Assembly (NCBI RefSeq): GCF_003026215.1
Contig: NZ_PYOC01000001.1
Location: 744,001-808,000 of the forward strand
Length of the DNA: 64,000 nucleotides
From: Photobacterium indicum
GTDB taxonomy: Bacteria > Pseudomonadota > Gammaproteobacteria > Enterobacterales > Vibrionaceae
Direction: 5' to 3'
Made by a program: the position numbers and the translations under genes. Of the stretch, positions 36,031 through 44,738 are shown in pieces (position 1 is the first letter of the stretch; each line of letters begins with the position of its first letter). The notes under the pieces are model-generated. The model was not told the DNA's origin. It saw nothing but the letters and a program-made list of their open reading frames with translations, and searched no databases.

Positions 36031-37323
36031 ATGGACTCTGTTAAAAATAATACAGCGAATACTTCGGCAAGCAGCGTAAAAAAACTGGGGTGGAGTAAAA
36101 GTGACACCGTATGGGTGCTTGGTTTATACGGTACAGCCGTAGGTGCTGGTACACTATTTCTTCCAATTAATGCTGGTGTGGGTGGTTTACTCCCTCTGAT
36201 CATGATGGCAGTGCTTGCACTTCCTATGACTTTCTTTGCTCACCGCGCCATGACTCGTTTCGTTTTATCAAGTGTAAACCCAGGTGCAGATATAACTGAG
36301 GTAGTTGAAGAGCACTTTGGTGTGGGTATGGGTAAAGTCATTACTTTGCTGTATTTCTTTGCTATCTATCCAATTTTATTGGTATACAGTGTTGCTTTGA
36401 CTAACACCGTTGAAAGCTTCATGGTAAACCAGTTAGGGATTATGCCTCCAGCACGTGCTTTACTTGCTTTAGGTTTGATCATTGCTTTAATGGCTATTGT
36501 ACGTTTAGGCGAACAGTTGATTATCAAAGCCATGAGTATATTGGTGTTCCCGTTTGTTGCTGTGCTTTTAATGCTAGCGATGTATTTGGTTCCTTACTGG
36601 AACGGCTCAATTTTCGAGAACGTTATGCCGACTGACGGTGGTTACAGCACCATTATGATGGCGGTATGGTTGATTTTACCCGTGATGGTTTTCTCTTTTA
36701 ACCACTCACCAGTGATTTCATCATTCGCAGTGGCAAAACAGAAAGAATACGGTGCCGATGCAGAAATACAATGTTCGCGCATTTTAGCGCGTAGCCACAT
36801 TATGATGGTTGCCACTGTGATGTTCTTCGTGTTCAGCTGTGTACTTAGCTTATCTCCAGCAAACTTGGCTGAAGCAAAAGCACAGAATGTTTCTATTCTA
36901 ACGTATTTGGCAAATCACTTTGACACGCCAGTCATTGCTTATGCAGCACCAGTAGTAGCAATTATTGCGATCACTAAATCTTTCTTAGGTCACTATTTAG
37001 GTGCTAGCGAAGGCTTGAATGGTTTGGTGGTAAAAGTTGCACGAGGCCGTGGTAAAACTATCGCGCCAAAAGCACTGAATACTTTCACAGCGTTATTCAT
37101 GTTGTTGACCACTTGGGCTGTAGCAACGATTAACCCAAGCATTTTAGGAATGATTGAAAGCCTTGGTGGCCCGATTATTGCGATGCTGCTGTTCATCATG
37201 CCTATGTATGCTATCAAGAAAGTGCCTGCGATGCGTAAGTACTCTGGTGCATTGAGTAATGTCTTTGTTACAGTGATTGGTTTATGTTCAATATCTGCGA
37301 TTTTCTATTCTCTCGCACAGTAA
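36031..37323 (+). CDS. sdaC: Serine/H+ symporter SdaC (HAAAP family)
   Basis: Inner-membrane serine importer. The start at 36031 (MDSVKNNTANTSASSVKKLG) lies 9 nt after AAGGAG and gives 430 aa (E. coli SdaC 429). Another ATG at 36022 touches the ribosome site, and the frame extends upstream to 35848 without coding character. It has 11 membrane segments. VLGLYGTAVGAGTLFLPINA, EVVEEHFGVGMGKVITLLYF and PILLVYSVALTNTVESFM match SdaC closely. No serine deaminase gene is adjacent. A terminator follows. Confidence 0.93.
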   Translation: MDSVKNNTANTSASSVKKLGWSKSDTVWVLGLYGTAVGAGTLFLPINAGVGGLLPLIMMAVLALPMTFFAHRAMTRFVLSSVNPGADITEVVEEHFGVGMGKVITLLYFFAIYPILLVYSVALTNTVESFMVNQLGIMPPARALLALGLIIALMAIVRLGEQLIIKAMSILVFPFVAVLLMLAMYLVPYWNGSIFENVMPTDGGYSTIMMAVWLILPVMVFSFNHSPVISSFAVAKQKEYGADAEIQCSRILARSHIMMVATVMFFVFSCVLSLSPANLAEAKAQNVSILTYLANHFDTPVIAYAAPVVAIIAITKSFLGHYLGASEGLNGLVVKVARGRGKTIAPKALNTFTALFMLLTTWAVATINPSILGMIESLGGPIIAMLLFIMPMYAIKKVPAMRKYSGALSNVFVTVIGLCSISAIFYSLAQ

Positions 37324-37369
37324 TGACAGACCGTAAGTAACAGAAAAAGATCATGATAACGATTAATGT

Positions 37370-37397
37370 CGTTCACCTAAGGTGAACGGCATTTTTA
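37370..37397 (+). terminator. Intrinsic terminator of sdaC
   Basis: CGTTCACC-TA-AGGTGAACG followed by GCATTTTTATT, 46 nt after the stop. Confidence 0.7.
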
Positions 37398-37463
37398 TTG
37401 CCTGTTATTTATCGCTTGTGTTGAATATCTAAGCTTCTTTTTGAAGTCGCTCGAATAGCGTAC

Positions 37464-37997
37464 TTATCGCACGCGCGTGAAATGACTTTGCACTAGCTGG
37501 TTAATAAGGGTTTCACTACCCGTTAGCTCAAACGATCGTGGGGTAACTAATTCGCCGAACAATGGCGATCCACCGCCTAACAATACAGGAATGGTTGTGA
37601 TAATCATTTCATCAATCAGATCTTCTTTTAGGAAGTGCTGAATCGTGATACCACCATCAATGTATAGGTTGTTGTAACCTTGTTCATTGAGCGATGCTAC
37701 TACAGTGGTGAGTGGGCCTTTCACGAGAAATATTTTGTCTTCATACCCTTCAGGTACACGTGTCATCGTGTTACTTAATACGAACACTGGTCGAGTATAA
37801 GGCCAGTCGCAATCAAAACTTAGCACCATATCTAGTGTGTTACGCCCCATCACTAACGCATCAATACGCTCAATGAAATCGTTATAGCCGAGATCAGAGC
37901 CGTCAGGGTTAGGAGTGGCATGTAACCAATCGACAGATCCATTTTTATCCGCAATATAGCCATCAAGACTGGTTGCAATATACACAATGTTTGGCAT
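37464..37997 (-). CDS. Dihydrofolate reductase-family (RibD C-terminal) protein
   Basis: 177 aa from 37997 (MPNIVYIATSLDGYIADKNG), chosen for the GGGAGC ribosome site; an in-frame ATG at 38036 is rejected. The RibD_C fold is shown by VDWLHATPN, ALVMGRNTLDMVLSF, NNLYIDGGITIQHFL and TTIPVLLGGGSPLFGE. It is probably a cytoplasmic NADPH-dependent reductase of unknown substrate. It is divergent from a TetR regulator with a palindrome in the shared 125-bp promoter, so it is probably the TetR target. Confidence 0.85.
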   Translation of the reverse strand: MPNIVYIATSLDGYIADKNGSVDWLHATPNPDGSDLGYNDFIERIDALVMGRNTLDMVLSFDCDWPYTRPVFVLSNTMTRVPEGYEDKIFLVKGPLTTVVASLNEQGYNNLYIDGGITIQHFLKEDLIDEMIITTIPVLLGGGSPLFGELVTPRSFELTGSETLINQLVQSHFTRVR

Positions 37998-38079
37998 GGT
38001 TAGCTCCCGTAAAATAGTACTAATGCTAATCAACACTTACTGTGTATGGCTTGCATTTGAATTATGTTGCTCTACAATA

Positions 38080-38094
38080 TTCTACGCTGTAGAA
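38080..38094. promoter_or_regulatory. Candidate TetR operator
   Basis: TTCTAC-GCT-GTAGAA is a perfect 15-bp palindrome, 29 bp before the TetR gene and 83 bp before the divergent reductase gene. A half-site TCTAC lies at 38071. Confidence 0.5.
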
Positions 38095-38122
38095 ATTAAG
38101 ATAAGTCTATCGGGGAGAGTGA

Positions 38123-38689
38123 ATGTCTGTCAAGGAAAAGAAACGAGGTCGTCCAAGTGGACCATCGGGGCAATTGAGCGCAGATAAAATCATTATTGCA
38201 GCTAAATTTTTGATGGTAGATAACGGGAAAATACCCAGTATCCGTCAATTAGCGGGTAGCTTAGATGTCGATGCAATGGCGATTTATCACTACTTTGCGA
38301 ATAAAAATGCGTTGTTAGAAGCGGTAACGGTCTCGCTCATTGAAGCCATTTATGAACCGAAAGGCACTGAAGCTTGGCAAACAGAATTGACGACATTGTG
38401 TAATAGTTATTTGTTGTTGTTACAAGGGCATCCTGGTTTGCTACAAACCTTCTTAGGGATGACGTCGACAGGACCTGCCAATGTTTTTGTGGCTCGCGTT
38501 TATATAGCTATCGCGCCATTGAATCTTACGCCTGAACAAGTGAAAGATGCATTGGATCTGCTAGTGGATTACTTACATGGCTTTGCTTTGTCTCTAGAGT
38601 GTGGTGGGGCAGCGAGTGGTTTGACAATAGTACACGCTGAAGGCCCATTACGTTTTTATATTCGAGCGCTCGAAAAACAAAGCGTATGA
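38123..38689 (+). CDS. TetR-family repressor
   Basis: 188 aa. The N-terminal DNA-binding domain (about 22-68; IPSIRQLAGSLDVDAMAIYH then YFANKNALLEAV) follows a basic arm (KEKKRGRPSGPSG). The C-terminal ligand domain is unassigned. It is divergent from the RibD_C reductase gene with a palindrome between them. A hairpin without T run follows at 38733-38756. Confidence 0.9.
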   Translation: MSVKEKKRGRPSGPSGQLSADKIIIAAKFLMVDNGKIPSIRQLAGSLDVDAMAIYHYFANKNALLEAVTVSLIEAIYEPKGTEAWQTELTTLCNSYLLLLQGHPGLLQTFLGMTSTGPANVFVARVYIAIAPLNLTPEQVKDALDLLVDYLHGFALSLECGGAASGLTIVHAEGPLRFYIRALEKQSV

Positions 38690-38732
38690 CGAAACGTAGA
38701 TGATAATAAAAGTGATCTGCCATAAAAATAAT

Positions 38733-38756
38733 AAGGCGATCATCGCTGATCGCCTT
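38733..38756. terminator. Hairpin between the convergent TetR and MFS genes
   Basis: AAGGCGATC-ATCGCT-GATCGCCTT: perfect 9-bp stem. The T run is missing on the plus strand. Confidence 0.45.
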
Positions 38757-38810
38757 CGAGTGATTTTCTGAATTGATGTGCTTTGTGCTTAAACGTGTTT
38801 CACTTTGTGC

Positions 38811-40007
38811 TTAAGCATTTGTTGTGACCGTTATTAGTACCTTTTTGTCAGCGTGTTTATCCAATGCGCCGCTTAGACGGGTTAGCAATAAAGCGATAAT
38901 CACAATGATAGCTCCGACCCAAGTGGTATTCATCAAATCAGATTTTGCGACAATCATACCACCTCCCCATGATCCCAGTGCAATTCCGACATTAAATGCT
39001 GCAATGTTTAAACCAGATGCAACATCAACAGCATCTGGGGTATATTTTTCTGCCAATTTCACTACGTAAACTTGCAGTCCCGGTACGTTACCAAAGGCGA
39101 ATGCACCCCAAATTAAGATAGTGATAACGGCGGTAATTGGGTTGGATGCAGTAAAAGTAAAAGTGAATAACACCGCAGCTAGGCCTGAAAATATAATGGT
39201 CAGCGCTTTTATTGGCCCCATTTTATCGGCCATTTTGCCGCCCCAGATATTACCGACAGCAACTGATGCGCCATACACCAACATAATTAGACTTATCATG
39301 CTGGAATCAAAGCCCGAGACATCTTCTAAGATAGAAGCCAAGTAAGTGAAAGCAGTGAATGAGCCGCCGTAACCAACTGCTGTAATCGCGTACACCAATA
39401 ACAAACGTGGTTGAGTTAAGACTTTTAACTGCGCAGACAGGTTGGCTGCTGGTGGTTGTTTTAGGTTATTCGGAACTAACACCATACTGCCGACAAGGGC
39501 GATTAGACCAAGAATAGCAACGACTAAGAACGTAGCTTGCCAGCCGTAAGTTTGACCAATGTAAGTGCCAAGAGGTACGCCAGTGACCAAAGCGACGGTT
39601 AATCCGGTAAACATGATGGCAATTGCGCTAGCCGCTTTTTCTTTCGAGACCAAGCCTGTTGCTATCGTCGAACCAATAGAGAAAAAGACACCGTGCGCTA
39701 AACCAGTCAAAATACGCGCCGTGATTAATGTGTTATAACCAGGGGCTTGCCATGCAAGTACATTACCTGCAACAAACAAACTCATGACTGCCAGTAAGAC
39801 ATGCTTACGGTTCCACTTGCCAGTTAATGCCGTGAGCACTGGAGCACCAACGGCAACACCTAAGGCGTATAAACTGACGAGTAATCCTGCAGAGGGAAGG
39901 GAAACGTGTAAATCATTTGCCATGGTTGGAATCAATCCGACGATAACAAATTCTGTAGTGCCGATGGCAAAGGCGCTAAGCGTCAATGCAAGAAGTGCTA
40001 ATGGCAT
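38811..40007 (-). CDS. MFS transporter of the DHA1 family (AraJ/YdhP-like)
   Basis: 398 aa with 12 membrane segments. MPLALLALTLSAFAIGTTEF with VIVGLIPTMANDL is typical of the DHA1 group that includes AraJ, YdhP and drug or metabolite exporters. The motif A-like loop is LTGKWNRKHVL and the motif C-like segment is VALVTGVPLGTYIGQTYGW. The substrate is unknown. It is divergent from a LysR regulator, which may control it. Confidence 0.88.
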   Translation of the reverse strand: MPLALLALTLSAFAIGTTEFVIVGLIPTMANDLHVSLPSAGLLVSLYALGVAVGAPVLTALTGKWNRKHVLLAVMSLFVAGNVLAWQAPGYNTLITARILTGLAHGVFFSIGSTIATGLVSKEKAASAIAIMFTGLTVALVTGVPLGTYIGQTYGWQATFLVVAILGLIALVGSMVLVPNNLKQPPAANLSAQLKVLTQPRLLLVYAITAVGYGGSFTAFTYLASILEDVSGFDSSMISLIMLVYGASVAVGNIWGGKMADKMGPIKALTIIFSGLAAVLFTFTFTASNPITAVITILIWGAFAFGNVPGLQVYVVKLAEKYTPDAVDVASGLNIAAFNVGIALGSWGGGMIVAKSDLMNTTWVGAIIVIIALLLTRLSGALDKHADKKVLITVTTNA

Positions 40008-40132
40008 AATATAATCTCGACGTTGAATAAAGAAAGCAACGTACTTTCCGTTAATGAACTAAATGATGCGTGCATTATTCGCGATTACAACTTTGTGAAA
40101 AACAGTGCTACTTACAAATTACTTTTGTTATT

Positions 40133-40158
40133 ATTGCAATAGTTCTGGGTATTGTAAT
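40133..40158. promoter_or_regulatory. Two ATTGYAAT boxes between the MFS and LysR genes
   Basis: ATTGCAAT (40133-40140) and ATTGTAAT (40151-40158) are spaced 18 bp apart just before the LysR start; a candidate autoregulatory site. Confidence 0.3.
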
Positions 40159-40176
40159 GATATGAAGGGATAAACT

Positions 40177-41058
40177 GTGCTCACACGTTCGGACGATTTA
40201 ACCATTTTGCTAATGGTTGTTGACTGCGGCGGGTTCTCTGCTGCCGCCGATTTGTTGGATATTCAAGTTGCACGTGTATCGCGTGCGGTCAGTAAAGTGG
40301 AGAAACAACTGGGTGTTACGATATTGAATCGCACAACCCGACGCATTGAATTAACCGATGAAGGGCGGCAATTTGTCGAGTCGGTGCGAGAGGGTTTAAA
40401 ACTGATTCAACGGGCAGAAGAGGATCTTGTATCTCGTGGTGAGTTACCCAAAGGACGTTTACGTGTAGATGCTGCTAGTCCATTTGTTTTCCACCAATTA
40501 GTACCTTTGATTCAAGCGTTTAAAGTTGAGTATCCCGATATTGAGTTGGTGCTGACGTCTAACGAAGGTTTTGTTGATTTGTTAGAGAAGAAAACAGATG
40601 TAGCAATTCGTATTGGCATGCTTACAGATTCAACCTTGCATGCTCGTTCATTGGGAAAGAGCCCGTTGTATATTGTTGCGTCACCAGAATACCTTGCGCG
40701 ACGAGGAATGCCACAAAAGCCAGATGAGCTGAACAGGCATGATCTTATTGGCTTTACTGGGGCAAAAGTGTTGAATCATTGGCCGTTGAAAGGTTTCCAA
40801 TATATTGAACCGACAATTATGTCGAGTAACGGTGAAACGGTGCGACAGTTGGCAATTGCTGGGAATGGCATAGCGTGCTTATCTGGCTTCATGGTCAAAG
40901 ATGATCTTGAGACTGGACGACTGGTCGCGATATTAGAGTCTGACAAACTCCTCAATACAGGCCGAGAGCAAGTCAATGCGGTGTACTATCAATCATCTTC
41001 TGTGGCACGACGTATTTCAGCGTTTATTGATTTTATTAAGCCTAAGCTAAGTTTATAG
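40177..41058 (+). CDS. LysR-family regulator
   Basis: 293 aa. GTG start with AAGGGA 6 nt upstream. The HTH (about 5-62) reads SRAVSKVEKQLGVTILNRTT; the substrate-binding domain runs from about 92 to 290 (LRVDAASPFVFHQLVPLIQA, DVAIRIGMLTDSTLHARSLG, GNGIACLSGFMVKDDLETGR), of the CrgA/AaeR type. The most likely target is the divergent MFS gene, possibly also the DsbA-like gene downstream. Confidence 0.92.
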   Translation: MLTRSDDLTILLMVVDCGGFSAAADLLDIQVARVSRAVSKVEKQLGVTILNRTTRRIELTDEGRQFVESVREGLKLIQRAEEDLVSRGELPKGRLRVDAASPFVFHQLVPLIQAFKVEYPDIELVLTSNEGFVDLLEKKTDVAIRIGMLTDSTLHARSLGKSPLYIVASPEYLARRGMPQKPDELNRHDLIGFTGAKVLNHWPLKGFQYIEPTIMSSNGETVRQLAIAGNGIACLSGFMVKDDLETGRLVAILESDKLLNTGREQVNAVYYQSSSVARRISAFIDFIKPKLSL

Positions 41059-41216
41059 CACGTTAATTAGCAGTTATAAGTTCCGTCATAGTTGTCGAAA
41101 ACGTTCACTTATCAATTTACATTGTTTGAGAACGGCGGTTTAACTTGGTGGCTTAAGTTGAATGTATTCGGACGAGTTTGCTACTGTGAAATTTCAGACT
41201 AGAAAGGACTCACATT

Positions 41217-41834
41217 ATGTCGGCAATAAAACCTACCTTGTATTATATCTATGATCCCATGTGTTCGTGGTGCTGGGGATACAAACCTGTTTGGCTACAG
41301 ATTAAAGATGTGGTCTCTAATGACGTCGAGATTGTGTATGTATTGGGTGGATTAGCACCAGATTCAGGTGTGCCGATGTCAGAAGCGATGCAGCAACAAA
41401 TTGCGTCGTATTGGAAGAAGATAGAAAACTACCTCGGTACCCAGTTTAATTATGACTTCTGGCACCAAAACATGCCGCGCCGATCTACTTATCCAGCCTG
41501 TCGTGCCATTCTTGCTGCCCGCGAGCAAAGGGCAGAACAAGGCATGTTAGATGCTATTCAACATGCGTATTATCTTGATGCGAAGAATCCGAGTGACAAT
41601 GACATTTTGATTGGTTTAGCTAAAAGCATCGGCTTAGATTGTGAGAAATTTGAAGCGGACTTTTTATCGCCAACGACACATGATGCCCTGTTGCGTGAGA
41701 TTGCTTTTGCGCGCTCGATAGGAGGTAACAGTTTCCCGTCTCTATTTGTGCAAACAGAAAAAGGTGTAGGGGAATTGGTGATCAATTATGAAGATGCAGA
41801 AACGACGATTGCGCAGATAAGAAGTTTGATTTAA
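41217..41834 (+). CDS. DsbA-family thioredoxin-fold protein
   Basis: 205 aa without a signal peptide, so cytoplasmic. The N-terminal active site CSWCWG (about 16-21) follows a first strand (PTLYYIYDPM). Later come AYYLDAKNPSDNDILIGLAK and the cis-proline loop GGNSFPSLFV (about 172-181). It belongs to the FrnE/DsbA-like group; it may reduce or isomerise thiols or act on glutathione conjugates. The ribosome site is an upstream AAAGGA. It lies downstream of the LysR gene after 158 bp. Confidence 0.82.
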   Translation: MSAIKPTLYYIYDPMCSWCWGYKPVWLQIKDVVSNDVEIVYVLGGLAPDSGVPMSEAMQQQIASYWKKIENYLGTQFNYDFWHQNMPRRSTYPACRAILAAREQRAEQGMLDAIQHAYYLDAKNPSDNDILIGLAKSIGLDCEKFEADFLSPTTHDALLREIAFARSIGGNSFPSLFVQTEKGVGELVINYEDAETTIAQIRSLI

Positions 41835-41911
41835 TGGCCTGTTACTATCAGTTAATGGAAGTGGCGCCATTTCTGGCGTCACTTTAAATAAGAGAATGTT
41901 GTGTGGGTTGA

Positions 41912-42694
41912 TTATTGCGATTGAGCTGCTAACCAGTTGGCGGTAACAGTATCAATCGGTTGGTTTTCACGTGATACTTTATAGTCTAATTCAGCAATGA
42001 TTTCATTCGAGAAACGCAATGTATCTAACGTTTCTAGCTGTTCTTTGGTGAACAATTCTTTTTTACTTTCTCTGAGTAACAACACCGCACGATCGACAAT
42101 GCCCAGCAACCCTTTTGGTTCTTTGATTTCACGAATATTATAACGGTAGTGCAAGAATTGCGGCTTCCAAAGCGGCACAATGAACCATTCTTTGTTTTCA
42201 ACAGCTTGTTCGAAAGTACTAAAACAGGCTTCTTCAGTACCAGTATGGAATGCATACCCCGCATCATTAAGACCATATTCTTCCATCATCTTAATCGAAA
42301 AACGGGTAATACCTGCACCAGGGTTAATACCTTGGATATCATTTTTCATTTTCTTCACGACATCAGGTTTTACTAGGTCACCCACTTCTGCGACATCCTC
42401 AGACGGCACATAATCAGGCACGCCCCACAATGCATATGGTTCGTAATGTAAGCCAAGTTCAATTAGTGGTTCAATTTCTTCCACCTCTGATTTATACATA
42501 CCATGACTTGAAGGTAACCATGCAGATGTCAGTAGATCAATATCACCGTCTTTCAGTTTTTTGAAGTTCTCTTGATGGGGTGAGTACACACACTCTACTT
42601 CAAAACCCATGTTATGTAATACATGCGAAATTAATGACGCTGTAATGCGATGGAAAGAGAGGTCGGTTACGCCTAATGTTAATTTCTGTGACAT
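41912..42694 (-). CDS. OpuAC-like glycine-betaine-type binding protein without signal peptide
   Basis: 260 aa from 42694 (MSQKLTLGVTDLSFHRITAS), with AGGTG upstream. The OpuAC/ProX domain covers the whole chain: VYSPHQENFKKLKDGDIDLL, TSAWLPSSHGMYKSEVEE, NPGAGITRFSIKMMEEYGL and WKPQFLHYRYNIREI. Such domains normally bind quaternary amines in the periplasm and have a signal peptide; none is present here and no permease or ATPase gene is adjacent. It may be a cytoplasmic solute-binding or sensory protein. An upstream start with a signal was looked for and not found. Confidence 0.75.
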   Translation of the reverse strand: MSQKLTLGVTDLSFHRITASLISHVLHNMGFEVECVYSPHQENFKKLKDGDIDLLTSAWLPSSHGMYKSEVEEIEPLIELGLHYEPYALWGVPDYVPSEDVAEVGDLVKPDVVKKMKNDIQGINPGAGITRFSIKMMEEYGLNDAGYAFHTGTEEACFSTFEQAVENKEWFIVPLWKPQFLHYRYNIREIKEPKGLLGIVDRAVLLLRESKKELFTKEQLETLDTLRFSNEIIAELDYKVSRENQPIDTVTANWLAAQSQ

Positions 42695-42922
42695 GATTTT
42701 CACCTTCTTGGGTTGAATTCGTTGTTTGGATACGAGAAAAGCATAACCTCAGAATGGTGAGTTAAAAACAGGGTAACATTTGAAGCATTCTCTAATATTT
42801 TTTGATAATTAAAGACACTCATCACCACCGTAGGAACTATTTGTTTGTATCGAGAGAAAATACTCTCTTGGTAATGTCCTCGAATTGATTGATAGGACGT
42901 ATTTCGATTTGATTTCTATGTA

Positions 42923-42970
42923 ATACCAATCTAGACAAGTATCTGATCATTTACTTATCCAGAATGGTAT
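42923..42970. repeat. 48-bp imperfect palindromic repeat, copy 2
   Basis: Reverse-complement copy of 35480-35527 with only a few differences, including the flanking AACGCC. It occupies part of the 398-bp gap 42695-43092, in which nothing else is recognised. Confidence 0.8.
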
Positions 42971-43092
42971 AAACGCCGACTTATCAGTAATACTGACCGA
43001 GCTGGCGTTGTAGTATTTATCGATACCTTGAAGGCAATAAGCGTTATTGATCGCTTATTTTTAATTTGAAAGTGCTTAGTATTGAAGAATGA

Positions 43093-43383
43093 TTAAGCGA
43101 TCTTGGTCATTTCATTTAACACGAAGCTGTCTACTGCGCCGTCAGTGGCTGCCATGTAGTCTTTTAAGTGTTGGTTTCCCATGTGCGTTTGCCATAGTTC
43201 ACGTGATATCCAGTTCTCGTAAAACATGAAATGTGCTGGGTTTTCGTTGTCTTGGTGAAGGTTGTAATTGATGCAACCTTCCTCTGCGCGTGTCACGTCG
43301 ATCAGTTTAAGTAGCTCAGTTTTTACCAATTCCACTTTATCGGCTTTAGCTATGATGTTTGCAACAATTGTTAGGTTAGCCAT
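43093..43383 (-). CDS. Antibiotic-biosynthesis-monooxygenase (ABM/YgiN-like) protein
   Basis: 96 aa, the usual length of this dimeric alpha/beta-barrel family. LTIVANIIAKADKVELVKTE, RAEEGCINYNLHQDNENPAH, FMFYENWISRELWQTHM and HLKDYMAA are characteristic. Members include the quinol monooxygenase YgiN and autoinducer-degrading proteins; the substrate here is unknown. Single cytoplasmic gene. Confidence 0.85.
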   Translation of the reverse strand: MANLTIVANIIAKADKVELVKTELLKLIDVTRAEEGCINYNLHQDNENPAHFMFYENWISRELWQTHMGNQHLKDYMAATDGAVDSFVLNEMTKIA

Positions 43384-43529
43384 GCTCTTGTCCTCAATAT
43401 TGGTTTTGTGACTCTCTTGTTTACGAGGTAAATCATAGCCCTTGTTAATTATGTTATAAACAGCATAATTACGGAATCATTTTCAAAAAACATTAGATAA
43501 TATGTTGTTTGTAGACTTGCCCGTTGTAC

Positions 43530-43595
43530 TATACCCAAGTTACCTCAAGATGCTTGTTTCAGCGAAAATTGGTTGGGCTCTAGGCAAGGCACTTA
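43530..43595. repeat. Truncated left part of the 266-bp repeat family
   Basis: TATACCCAAGTTACCTCAAG through TTGGGCTCTAGGCAAGGCAC matches the first 66 bp of copies A and C, then stops. The right half is absent. Confidence 0.8.
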
Positions 43596-43597
43596 AT

Positions 43598-43631
43598 AAA
43601 AGTCGATGGCTGTATTAGCGACCGACTTTTT
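43598..43631 (-). terminator. Terminator downstream of the YdcH-like gene
   Basis: On the minus strand AAAAGTCG and CGACTTTT flank a partly paired loop, followed by ATT. It abuts the truncated repeat. Confidence 0.5.
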
Positions 43632-43667
43632 GTGTTTATTCATTACGGTACAGCGTAATAGATTCGC

Positions 43668-43910
43668 TTAATTGCTGGCAATTAAACGTAGATGCAATGC
43701 GTCTTTCAATTCAGCTCTATTGTGTTTTAGTTGGAGCATTGATCCATCACCGATGGGGGAGTCTTGTAATTCCAGTTCACGGATTTCTTTATCAAGCGCA
43801 TTGTAATGTTTCGTGTCTTTTGCAAATGCGTCGTCTACGTTAATCAGTTTTGCGATTGTATCTTTATACTCGGGAAATTCTTTAAGAAGAGAATGATCTT
43901 CACCTAACAT
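43668..43910 (-). CDS. YdcH/DUF465 family protein
   Basis: 80 aa from 43910 (MLGEDHSLLKEFPEYKDTIA), with GAGG 6-7 nt upstream; a start at 43940 would add ten residues without a ribosome site. FPEYKDTIAKLINVDDAFAK with YNALDKEIRELE and LKHNRAELKDAL form a helical hairpin typical of YdcH/YdcI-type proteins of unknown role. Confidence 0.8.
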   Translation of the reverse strand: MLGEDHSLLKEFPEYKDTIAKLINVDDAFAKDTKHYNALDKEIRELELQDSPIGDGSMLQLKHNRAELKDALHLRLIASN

Positions 43911-44033
43911 AAATGCCTCGCGTTGGTCTGTGGTTAACAAATGGATGGATGAGTTTTTGGTAACAACTTATCTTCTATCTAATCATAGGTTAGCAATAAG
44001 TTAAAGCCTTGTTGAAATATCAAGATAGATTAC

Positions 44034-44069
44034 AAAAAGCCCAATAAACCGTGTTGTGATTTATTGGGC
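44034..44069 (-). terminator. Intrinsic terminator of the VOC gene
   Basis: On the minus strand GCCCAATAAA and TTTATTGGGC form a 10-bp stem followed by TTTTT. Confidence 0.85.
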
Positions 44070-44146
44070 ATAATTAGATTCGGCGTCTGTATAGCGTTTA
44101 GCTAGAAATCACCGCGATGGTCTTTTTTTGCTAACCGTATTTTTAT

Positions 44147-44527
44147 TTAGCTTACGCGATGAACAGCGCAAACTTTATTACCTGACGGGTCACGTAAATA
44201 CGCTAGGTATAGCTGACCGATAGCACCTTCTCGTATTGCTGGTGGCTCTTCACATGTAGTACCGCCATTGGCTACTCCTGCTGCATGCCAAGCATCTGCT
44301 ATTTCAGTACTTTCTGCTGAAAAACCGATAGTGCTACCATTACCATGGCATGCTGGTTCGCCATCAATTGGCTTACTTAATGCGAAAATACCACTTGTTG
44401 TGAAGTAAAAACAACGTCCTTTTTCGTCAAGAACACCTGGCTCATAGCCCATAGCACCTAAGATTGCATCGTAAAATGTTTTTGATTGTTGAATATCGTT
44501 TGCGCCAACCATGATATGACTAAACAT
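44147..44527 (-). CDS. VOC (glyoxalase/bleomycin-resistance) superfamily protein
   Basis: 126 aa. Two beta-alpha-beta-beta-beta units: MFSHIMVGANDIQQSKTFYD, then GNGSTIGFSAESTEIADAWH and QLYLAYLRDPSGNKVCAVHR. A metal site of the H/E type is possible (His4, Glu/His in the second half). The substrate is unknown. Single gene with its own terminator. Confidence 0.85.
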   Translation of the reverse strand: MFSHIMVGANDIQQSKTFYDAILGAMGYEPGVLDEKGRCFYFTTSGIFALSKPIDGEPACHGNGSTIGFSAESTEIADAWHAAGVANGGTTCEEPPAIREGAIGQLYLAYLRDPSGNKVCAVHRVS

Positions 44528-44580
44528 TAATACTTTCCTTGTTTGAATTTTTAATAAAATATGATGTTGCTTGTGCTATC

Positions 44581-44653
44581 TATATCTACGTTACCTCAAG
44601 ATACTCGTTTCAGCAAAACTCTGAATCCTGCATATTGAGGTGACTTGGGTATA
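44581..44653. repeat. Collapsed copy of the 266-bp repeat family
   Basis: The left end (TTACCTCAAGATACTCGTTT) is joined directly to the right end (CTCTGAATCCTG, TTGAGGTGACTTGGGTATA), with the whole middle removed. It lies just before the metC promoter region. Confidence 0.75.
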
Positions 44654-44738
44654 AAGTCCCCAATAGCTATTTAATTATGATAACTTGGGCTTATAGCAAA
44701 AACGAGCATTGTCTTTTAAAAGGATCTTTGGGTTTATC

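Noticed and set aside
44654-44738. MetJ box before metC
   Set aside because: No AGACGTCT-like tandem motif could be found.
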